64,000 bases of DNA from Clavelina lepadiformis (Eukaryota; Chordata; Ascidiacea; Aplousobranchia; Clavelinidae), in NCBI RefSeq assembly GCF_947623445.1, contig NC_135246.1, forward strand, positions 13,499,856 to 13,563,855, read 5' to 3'. A program made the translations under genes and the position numbers. The notes beneath the pieces were generated by a model. That model had not been told where the DNA came from. It searched no databases and saw only the letters and a list, made by a program, of their open reading frames with translations. Positions 24,401-35,200 of this stretch are shown in pieces; positions within the stretch are counted from its first letter, which is position 1; each line of letters begins with the position of its first letter.

Positions 24401-25021
24401 TTTAATGCACAGAAAATATTCCATCCATTTTGAATTACAAACGATTTGTCAAAAACTTCGTATATTTCTTTAAAGTGAAGTTAGTCATCCTAGTTATGGG
24501 ACTCTCACGAACTGACAAAAGTTTTCCATGCTAAAGTTATTGGTGTTTGGTGCTAATATCTTCTAAAAACCTAAGAAATATAAAAGTCATGGGATCAAAT
24601 TGGATATATCATTTAGGGGTTATAATATGGAAGTGCACAATCCTATGGTCGCAAAGTCACAGTGCACAACGACTGCATTACTCACAATCAGAAAGTATCA
24701 TAGATTTGATGTAGCCTAGGCCTAGTCTGATAATGATACGACAATAAGATCAGTTAGAAAAAGTAAACTAGTGCACTGTAATGTCGTGGTTCACTTATAT
24801 TTGTGTATATGCGGCCAAATGGAGTTTAGGTATGACATAACTGTGTTCAGTTTTTAAGTTTTGCAGTACATTAATTAATTATCAGCAATGTTTATGGGGA
24901 AAGAAAAGTGATTTGGGTTTGTTATTTCAGATGAGCTGAAGTACAGTGATCTGTAAAAGTTTATCTACCAGTAAAATCCTAGTTAACAAATAAGCAGATA
25001 CTTTTCTATTTATGAATAAGC
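21409..25021. other. Spacer between the two paralogous genes
   Basis: About 3.6 kb, starting with the 3' UTR of gene A and ending with the promoter or 5' UTR of gene B. It is AT-rich with no supported gene. Near 24240-24290 a GC-rich phrase (TGGGGAAGCATGCCCCC) resembles sequence common in invertebrate transposon relics, but no ends were found. Confidence 0.45.
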
Positions 25022-28000
25022 ATGAATTTCAATGGGAAGCCAAAAGTATCAGGTAAGATCATTAGTTGTTAGTGTTACTGTCCATATATATTTAATTGGA
25101 ATATTGGATGTCTCTTACTTTTTCACTTCCACATAAAACCTGAATTGGATGGTGTTATGAGGGGTAACCATAGTGTTGCAATCTCACATAATTGTACCCA
25201 TGTGCATAAGTTGTTGTGTGATTACTCTTTTTAACTGGTTTTTAATATAGCAATTATGATAATTATTTTTTGTTAGATGTGCAAGAGGAGCTTTCAGAAT
25301 ATGAAGAGTCTAGTACTTCAGACAAATATAAGGTCTGTGATTTTGTTATGCAGATGAAGTCGGTTAAGTATAGACCGCTTCAACGTATATATATATAATA
25401 TTATTGCATACAAATCTGAAATTACGAACCAAAGTTTATCTAACACTAAGTAAAAATGTCGGTTAATCGCATAGCACTTATAGAAATAAGCTGGATTATT
25501 GTAAAAGATTTTTGTCCCAGTTTGTACCGTCATTCGCTTAACTGCATGTTTTTTTAAGCGTAACATCTAAATAGATTTATACTTCTCACCTGGATGAGTG
25601 TCATTAATAAGAATTTCATCTTCTCTGTGGTAGTAGATCATATGAACGACCTGCCCTGGCAGTTTAGTCCCCCGCACCAGTTCGGCAAAATCACATTAGT
25701 TCCTCACAAGGAAAAAGAAAACAGTATAACACAGTACTTTGATATATCCTACAAATGAATACTTGTACATCAGACCACTTAAATATATGTAGGCGTTCAG
25801 TAGGATAGGGGTTACTGATAATAATATGTGTACTATTTTTCGCTCATAGTATTTCGGCCAATGACAACCAAAAATTTTTTTATCAGAGTTTAGGTTTGGC
25901 ATATAAGGCCCCTCCTGATTTTAATCCAATTTTTTGTCATAAAAAGTGACTTATTCCCCTGTATATACTAAACTGTTATTTCTGTGGCTTTGATAGAATA
26001 TAGTTTTGTAGACTGCACAGTCATCTGATAGATGTTTTTAAAGCGAATCGCTTAAACGTATGTATTGGACAATTGCATCAAATTTGCCTGACAAGTTGGA
26101 TGTCTAATTAAATGATTTCGTCGATATATTTTTTCATGCTGGTGCTTAAAATGCATCAAAAAGTATGGTTGTAGGTTTTGATTCTTGTGTTTACTCTCAA
26201 ATTTTCTTTTAAAGCTGCAGACACTTTGGTTTGGTCACCCTGCGATGCATATAAAATCTTGTGTTTTGCACTACCATTTGCAGTTGTAACATAAATGCCT
26301 AGTTTTGTTGATTAGGCTGAACCATTCATGACCACCCCATCTGGAGATGGTCGATGTGTTGATGAAGATGATGAGACTTGCAGTGGTCCAACTGTTGAAA
26401 GAAATGTAAGCGTCTTTACTTCGATAAAAGGCAGTTTGAGATGGTGAACATGTCACAATTATTTCACAGTTATCTTTACTTGCATGTTTTTAAGAAATTT
26501 CAGTCAAGTGACTTGTAAATCTATTTATTTTACAGATTAACGTTTCCTCTGCACGTAAGTAGACTTGATTGCATTTTTTGTTTTGCTTATTAAATTCATT
26601 TTTATTCACCACTTATAATGGCTGCAGAAGAGCAAATGGAGTATTCTGAAGAGAAAAACACATCCAATCCTAATAAAGTATGTCATGCTTCAGAAACTCT
26701 TTTATGCATTAATTTTGAAAAAAGTATAGGTGTTGCAGAAACAACGTTGTTTGTGTAATATTCTGTATATGGTTAAATTAAATCTGGTTATCTCACTTAT
26801 TTTCTCTTCATCATACACATACTGTATTATTCAATTCACTTAGAGCTAGTTGTGATTGCAAAACTTATGTAATTATGTGCTACCAGTCACTAGTACCTGA
26901 TTATTGTCAGCTAAATATTTTTCACTCAAATATTTGTTTTACATTCTGTGTTTTTAACTGAAATAATGTGGTAGGTTGAAATAGAAGTCAAAACAATGGC
27001 ACATGCTAACTTCAGCCTTGCAGCTGTTGTGTTGATCATGATTCATGACAGTTACCTCATAATGTTAAACATACTTACAGTTCAATGCAAAATAGGTCTC
27101 TTGGCTCTCTGTCAAAGACAGACAAGTTATGAAAGAATGATGTGTGACGAATTGAATGTAGGATTAAAGTGGGATTATTGTTGAATCACAACATTGATTT
27201 TGGTTAACATATTTAGTTTAAGGTTTGTTAAAAAATCACTTCCAACTCAAAGTTATATCTGTTGAAATACTGTGACAACCATAAACAAAAGTGAAGCAGT
27301 GACACTCTTAGCTAATGCTCAAACATATAATTGAAATCGAAAGTTATAATCTAGTAGCACCGGCAGAGGTTTTACTGTTGATGCACTGTGTTTTAACAAA
27401 GCAATGTGCAGGTAGTGATATTAGCATCAATATCTAATGGAAAGCAAAGTGCAAAGCCCATATGTGGTCACTTAGAAACTGCTATCACTATCAACATGTT
27501 GAATAAACTGAGCAATTTTACACATTAAAGTTTTTGCATTGCTGCTACGTACTGTAACTGAGTATTTTTTCACACTTTGTTCTAAATTTTTTATTTGTAA
27601 TGAAAAGTTGTTATTAATTATCTAAAGATTTATTCAGCAGAATATATACTTTAGAAACTATCATTTTGTCTGTCATGTTCTATGTCTCATTACATTTGAC
27701 TTTGCTCACATGTAAAAACTTTTTCAGGCTATCCCATTTACTGATCTTCCCGAAGAGGATGATGACAATGGAAGTTGTAACCCTGAACAACCTGATCCAA
27801 CTCATGAAAATCGTACCCCTCGTCAAAATGTAATAACTTCCACCTTAAATTGTTCGACTAATTGTGGAGCTAATTGACATGCATTATAATTACTGGTATA
27901 TGTGGTCTTACAATTCTTATATATTTCAGTCTTTTACAGGAACCCCCTGGACATGAAGAACCTTGTAAGATTACAGTATTGCTGCTTTAATTGTAAATCT

Positions 28001-30394
28001 GAGGTTAATAGTGTCCATCATTTTTCTGTAATACATTTCTAGTTTTACTAAGTAAAGAGCAAATTTTATTCATCTGCAGCTCAGCAGTACTCTGAGCGAA
28101 CACATTATTATCAGAAAACATCTGCAGCAAGTCAGGTGACTGTGTACAACAATGTATATATGCATATTTTATGACATATATATATAGCAACGTTTGGATG
28201 TCATCAGTTTAATTTTGCTTAGATTTTAAATAACATTAAGTGTCTCTTTCTCTTCATTAATATAAACGTTATAGAATTTTTGTTTTACAGGTTCATCAAC
28301 GTATTCGACCCACTGTGATTGACCGTAATAAAGCCACTGTATGTTTTAATTACTGTTGTATTACTTTTGTAACAGATTTATTTTTTCGATGTCTGTTGTA
28401 TTAGCCACTTTATGTAAACGTCTAGATTATTATCACAAATATTATAAGATACTTAGCATTAAGTTATCAGTAGGGAGAATTTTTTTAATTCTCAAGAAGT
28501 TACCGATTTCAAACCTAATATAGTGCTCTTGGACAATTTGTATGGTTTTTGGACCTGAAAACCTCGTCTATCTCCCTGGTAGACTTTAAAAAATACATTA
28601 AAATTGCTAAATTTTTTTGTCGTTAGAACATATTCATCAAAATAGTTTCGATTTTTTATTTTGAATGAAAACTTAATGTTTAACGTTTTTCTTGCTATCA
28701 GACTTGATTTTGTTAGCAAATATTAACCAGTAGTAGATGGCTTTATTTTTGGCAAAAGCCATCATTTTATCTCAGTTTTGCAACATACTAAAGTATAAAA
28801 TTTTGACTTTTTGGACCAAGTTTGTGTACCATATTTGTAGGGTATGTTTTATCAACACACGTATTGTGAATTGATAAAGATTTTAACACAGCAGTATTCA
28901 ATATAAAAGTATTTTAAGTTTGTTGTAATGTTTTGGTCCCACATTGCCACCTATGAAAAGCGTGTAATGTACAAAACAACGTTTGTAGTAACAATTGTGT
29001 TCTGATAGTAATCGTTCCCAGGTTGAATGAAGAAGGGCTAATGAAGTCCTACTTCTTTGCTTTTTCATATTAAGAAATGTCATGATGCAGATGGAAATAC
29101 TTGTTGCAATAAATTTTGTCAAGTCATAAAGTTTTTCACAATCAAGAAACACCGCAGTGACACGATCAAAGCAATGTCATACTGCAAGAAATCCATGAAG
29201 AATGTACTTGTTTGCTTTACACAAAAGTAGTTCACAGATTGTTCGATCACAAAATTGTAATGATTTGTGTTATAAATTTGAATCTGCTTTGCTGAAGAAA
29301 AAAACAATGATGCTACAGCATTGCTGTTAAACATGCACACTTTGTTAACAAAAAATGAATAATTACTTACTGTTATGATAGAAGCAGTATGGTACATTAG
29401 TGTAATAATTAAATCTCCAGTTACATGCAACACTAGAACATGAATCCTTTTATTACAACAAAACTGTGCTGAGTTGTATGATGTTACTCATGTTGATACA
29501 GACATAATCAAATTAATTGTTGCAGCTATTTTTGGACAACACACATTAAGTAATAGTTCTTGCGCAAAATGTGAAAGCATAATCTTCGACCTGGGAAATG
29601 ACCTGACTCTTCCTAGTTACCACATTACCGCAAATCCTGAAACTTGCCTTCTCCCATAAGGTTTAATTTTCATGTTTTGGTAGTTTTGTTCAGTGGATTT
29701 TTTTACAAATTTGTTTTTACTGTATTTTTTATGCTTCAGAATGATCCTCCACCTTCCAGAAGTAATGAAGTTCCAACAGGTAAAACGCTGGTATAAAAGT
29801 TGTAATTGGTCTAGAAGCAATGTAGCTACACTAGGAAAACATTGCTGAGAATGCAATGTAGCAGTGTGCTGAAAAATAAGCATTAGTTTTTTGAAGGAAT
29901 AATATGCACAGTTAAAGTTAATTTTTAATTTTTTTAGCTCCGTGGTATGCCGATCTTAATACTTTCATTCTGGTGTTATTTTCCATGGTCTGCATATTCA
30001 TTGTAGTTGTAGTAACCGTTTATCTATATTTTTCAAAGACAGGTAACTAACATTTGCATAAATAACAATTTTAGTTCAGCTTAATTCACAATATCCTTAA
30101 AGCGTTCTTGTTCATTTTTAACTGTTGTACATTTATAATATCATTCATTTCAAAGTATAGAAGAACATTTCAAGTTTGTTCTAAAACCTATACAGTAGTG
30201 AGTAGATGGAATTTAGTCATAGACCTTTTTAGAGCTTATAAGTTTATGTTTTGCCCTGCATGAACAGAAATTTCCCGAAACAATATTTTTTGTACTTTAT
30301 TTATGTATTCTCTTGCGTGTTTCTAGGTTACATCACCATCACAAACAATCCTGGTGCAAACATAAGGGCTGCTGGTAATGATGTAAATGGCTGA
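25022..30394 (+). CDS. Unrecognised C-terminally membrane-anchored protein B, 229 residues, tandem paralogue of A
   Basis: Twelve small exons close in frame: 25022-25052, 25277-25332, 26316-26405, 26536-26554 (a 19-nt microexon), 26628-26677, 27728-27829, 27940-27964, 28080-28135, 28291-28338, 29740-29779, 29938-30042, 30327-30394. The protein begins MNFNGKPKVSDVQEEL. It has an acidic, S/T-rich region with two AxPF blocks (AEPFMTTPSGDG and AIPFTDLPEEDD), each right after an exon ending in lysine (DKYK, PNPNK). Then comes one membrane segment (FILVLFSMVCIFIVVVVTVY) and a 22-residue tail ending IRAAGNDVNG. The tail matches that of protein A at 14 of 22 positions. There is no signal peptide. Exon 4 is so short that an alternative model could skip it, but phase supports it. 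Function unknown; likely arose with gene A by tandem duplication. Confidence 0.72.
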
Positions 30395-31146
30395 CATGGT
30401 ACCTTGAAAACCTTCCGGTGAGGATTGCTCAAAAATATTCATTCATTTCAGCAGTGAAATTTTGCATTCTTCTTTACTCTTACATGACCTATATGTCACA
30501 TGAGTGCATTTATGGTGTATCATTAAGTTTAAGAGATACTTTGAACAAGTTGCCCTCCATTTTACATTAGTTGAAACATTTACTCTGTGACAATGGAAGG
30601 AATTTTCTAGTTTTCAGATGATATTTTGCGTAAGTGGCACTATGTTATGCGTTTGTGTCCAATGCGTGTTTACGTATTTTTATTCATACATTTTTAGAAG
30701 TTAATTTGGTATTTCACAGTAAAGTTCTTTTTAATTTGTCAAGTATTTTTTATTTGCTATGTTGCATTAAAGAACATTTTGTGCACTTTACATCAGGTTT
30801 TTTAAACAGTTTGCTGTTATGGTGACAAGATTATTTTGTTTTTTTGGTATGGTAGTTTTGGCTTTAAATAACTGCGCATTCTGTATGTCATTTATCCTAT
30901 TCACATAAAGTTATGCTCCAGTGTTTTTTGTTTTGATAGTCTTAAACATATTTGCAACTACGCTGTACGTAAAATATAAATCTTTATATTATTTTTACTG
31001 CTGTTATGTACTGCTGAATGTTAGCTTGATACAATGAGATGATTATAAAATAACAGGGTAACAAATAACATTTTTTTGCAGTTTCTTTAATTTTATTTAA
31101 CCCTACTTTAAAAACATTGACGTTTATCCGAAAATATCTACATATT
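30395..31146. other. Gene B 3' UTR and convergent gap
   Basis: AT-rich sequence after the stop codon of gene B, running into the opposite-strand ORF ending at 31147. I see no gene in it. Confidence 0.4.
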
Positions 31147-31599
31147 TTATGACCCGTAGGGAATGCTTATTGCCGTGGTTAACTTTTGAGCGATTGACTC
31201 CATATAACTTTCTAACTCTTCAAAAGAGCCTGTGCGCCACTCCCCAATATTACATGCGAGATAAGAACATTTGTAATTTTCTTGAGTAAAATGTACGCCT
31301 TGCACGAAGCTTGAGTAAACGCGAACAAATCTAGAGCTCAAACCAAACACTTCTGCTCACCAGGTGAAGCATTGGACGAATGACTGCGATTGAGAAGATG
31401 AATACAAGTAGAGTAGTACAAGGTGGTTGCACAAGTACCTGTGTGCAACCACCAACGAACGTCGTATACTCAGGCATATCATAGCGCTAATGGCTGCATT
31501 AACTTCATATAATGCCTTCCAAGCTGACAATAACTGAGCATCAAGAACATGCTTATTTATTTTTACCGATTTTTTCCTAGCGGCCAACGTCAAGTCCAT
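31147..31599 (-). CDS. Small unidentified protein, possibly two exons (about 116 residues) or a pseudogene
   Basis: On the minus strand an ATG at 31599 opens a frame (MDLTLAARKKSVKINKHV, AWKALYEVNAAISAM) that runs to a TGA at 31359-31357. The same frame then continues open through CNIGEWRTGSFEELESYM to a stop at 31147. Removing an intron from 31337 to 31438 (donor CACAGgtacttg, acceptor ggtttgag) joins both halves in phase and removes the TGA, giving about 116 residues. That acceptor lacks a good pyrimidine tract. The ATG comes directly after TTACAG, so the first exon may be an acceptor site for an upstream 5' UTR exon or a spliced leader. I do not recognise the protein. It lies 672 bp downstream of the WBP1-like gene on the same strand. 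Confidence 0.4.
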
Positions 31600-32271
31600 G
31601 CTGTAACTAGATTAGGATGGTAGGATCTCAAATTTCGATCTCTCGTTATTAAAAATAATATATGCTATACCAAACAAAATAACCAACAGATATTGATAAC
31701 TTACAATATATTTGCCTGATTAACAATAAAAAATCACATTTGCGAGTTTTGTGCCAACTTAAACAAACCTCGAAGCATAAATATCGAGAATAAATTTTCA
31801 GAAAACTACACAGCATATCACAAGCTTTATAGATCAAAACTTTAAAACAGGTTTAACATACTTGATAAACAGCGAATTGGGCACCCATAGATTAATGTCA
31901 TAAAACAATCGGGCTGTATAACACCACCATTAAAACCGATGGTTCACAAGTACTGAATTGCATGGACTTATAATAATGCTTGCCAAGTTACTCACAACAA
32001 ATATGATACTAAACTAAAAGTTTTTATTAACTTTTTTACTCAACGTTTACTTACAAAACATTATTTTGACTTTCTTGAAAGTTTAAATATTTCCTTTGCT
32101 CTGGTGTTTATTTGTTAAAGTGTCGCAAAAATCTTCTCTAAAAATTTGCTAAAGGTGCTCTACTTTAAACGGAAATGTTAGAATGTTTCAAAAACCTAGC
32201 CTGACTCAAAATAAATATGTAAGATTTCCTCCAACACTGACAAGCAAAATCAAACAATTGTAAAAAGACTG
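31600..32271 (-). other. WBP1-like 3' UTR and spacer
   Basis: AT-rich stretch between the WBP1-like stop codon and the small ORF. A minus-strand AATAAA lies near 32107. Nothing else is seen. Confidence 0.4.
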
Positions 32272-35200
32272 TTATCGAGAGGATACCACTGTTGAAGTGG
32301 CAGTGGAGGTGATTGCGCTCTGTGAAGAGCCAGCAGTTTCCTCAGGGGGTGCACTCGGCACTACGGTCGTTTCCTCAGTGGATTCCGGTTGAGGGTGGGT
32401 TGCGACAGTTGTGTAAGGAGGGGGAGGTTCCTGCATTAAAATTGCGCAAAGTTTTAAACAAAATTCAAGAATTGAAATTAATAAACGGCGCTTTTCTTGA
32501 AAAATTAGTTATATAAATAGATCTGTTCAAAAAGATGGAGGGTGAAAAAGTATATAGTCACCAAATATGGCATGTTCTGCGAAATATTAGAGTCGGTTGG
32601 TAATGGTGCACTTTGTGATGCGGTTGGAGTATAAGGAGGAAGCTCTACATGATCTGGTGGCTGTCAAAATTGGTAAATGAAATTTGTACGAAATAGGATA
32701 AAAAAGCAAATTATTTTTATTAATTACGGACAGGTCAACAAAGCTATTGTAATTTACCTTATATAAAAACTACAGTAATTATATTAGCTAATTATACACA
32801 TGATTCTTATGATGCTTCAAGATTAGTGAACATCAAAGCAGAACTTCTGGGTTTTATTGATTGATATCAAGCTAAAGGTAAATAAGTCTCTTAGTTTGAA
32901 ATATCTATCATGCATTCTTTGCAAATGTCTAGTTTAAAATAATCCACAAGGAATAAAGTTATTGCAAATATGAGCCAACAGCTTACTTTCCAGCTTTCAT
33001 CGATTGGTTCATATCCTTGGGATGGTGATCTTCGGAATCGATGAAAAATGTTAAAAGACTCTGTTCTTAAAACTCCATAAGTCGGTTCACTAGCAACCGC
33101 GCTGCAGTAATATCCCAAACAAGCAAACAGCGCAGTAAGCACCACGAATACGATTACCCAAAACCCTGAAACATAAACGAAAACTTTTCAAGACTACATA
33201 TAACTACTACATAAGTACTACAGTAAATAGATTAATTCTGTTCAACTAGCCAATTTAAGTTTTAAAAGAATAATTTAGCACATTCCAAATAGTAATACAA
33301 CCAAAATATTAAAATTTTTTTTTTGCACCATGGCTTAAAAGGAAATTAGTTTTACTGGTTAAAAACTAGATATAAGCTAAAATAAAATACTAATAATTTT
33401 CTTACACCAAACTTTCCATATTTCCTCCCAGCAGCAGTTTTGCAAATGGCTTCCACAACAATACGCAGTGATACCTTAGTTTAAAAAAATCCTGATTAGT
33501 AAAAGCTTGCACATAGCTTACAGCTAAAAAAATTGGTAGTTGGCATGTCATCAACATCACAAAATTTTTTTAGATAAAAACAAATTCTATAAAAACAAAT
33601 TTCTAAAAAATGTTACTCAGTATAAGTACTAAGTTACTATTGCACAGTTTGGTACCAAACTAAATCTAATTTAAGAAATTCGATTCAATTAAAGTGTCAT
33701 CTTACCATAGCAATATTTTACAGGATACCGTCGAGAGGAGCTACATATAGCATCTGCCTACAGAAAAAAGAAAACTTTTTAAAAAACAATAAATCATTAC
33801 AAAGACCATTTACCATTATTAACTCTAATGTTATTACAATCATTCCCAAATTTACAGTTACCATACAGTGTAGTGTTGTAATGACTAGAGTCACATTTTT
33901 AGATTACTTGACTTGACTCGAGTCAATGCTTGAAATGACTTGACTTGAGTCTCGGAAATGAACTTCATGGGAGTACTTAAATCTTAGTTGTTAATTTATT
34001 GACAAACTGAATTATAGACTTTTGATTTCGTTGTGAACGATCGGTTAAAGGTATAGCCAATGACATGACTTGGTTTAACTTGCATTATATTTTAATTTGA
34101 CTTGACTTGATCCAATTTGTTATTCGACTCAACTTGACTTAAATCAACTTCCCAAATGACTTGAGTCTTAAAAAAATTATATCGTTACAGCATTGATACA
34201 GTGGTTATTATTTTGTAAAATAATTTACATGGCGTTATATAATGGTTTCCAGTGACTATTTCACTATAATTAAGCCATGCAGTCGATTTTTAAAAATAAG
34301 TGAATAGTTTAGCAAAAAAATAGATGTGGACAAAGTTGAGTTTCATTATTTAAGGTTTAGTTCGGCCTAAATTGCAACTGGTAGATGTTTACAATAAATT
34401 AGTAGCGTATTGGCTATAAACCACCAAGTTAGGTTAACAATAAAAACAGCTTCAACAGCGTGAGTGTTTCTTGTCAGATAGCAAAAACTTTTTATTATGC
34501 AGCACAGAACTACTACCTTAAATATTATTGTTGGAAATTCGTATAAAACTCCTTCAAATATGTTCTGTTTATATAACAAATCATAATATCTAGTAATAAT
34601 AGCAATTTTGATGACAAAAAATGACAAAAGTTTATGAAATAATACTTATAACTAAACCCGATAAAAACAGTTCCCAGTAACCACAAAACAAGTTATGCCC
34701 ATGGGTGCAGTACCGACACCTTGGTTACTATTATTTTTGATATTGTATATGCAGCAGGATCTTGAAATACAGTTGCACCGAGGATGAGCTGTTTGGTTTG
34801 TGTCTACCAATACCTTAGGTTATTAGTTTCTCTACTGGCTCCCTGGGAAACTGTGAAACTTTGCCAGCGTAACCGCGATAGTCATTGCATTTAGTTTTAC
34901 TTGCATAAATAGGAAAATATCCAATTAATTGGTGACAAGGTTAGCTTTATCTCAAACCTCACAAATCATGGTTAATAAGAAAATGGATGTTACTGTGTTA
35001 CGTAATAAAATAACTGCAGATCATATTGACCGACTGTTGTTATGCTTATTTTGTAAAAAAGACAGTCACACTTTCACAAAAGTTATTTTGCAATAGTGTT
35101 GTGCATTTTAGTTACAGATTTACTTTTAAATTCCGATAGATTGAAATCGATCATATTTGGGTTTGATAACTCACAAAGTGGAAAGTGTGGCAGCTGCATG

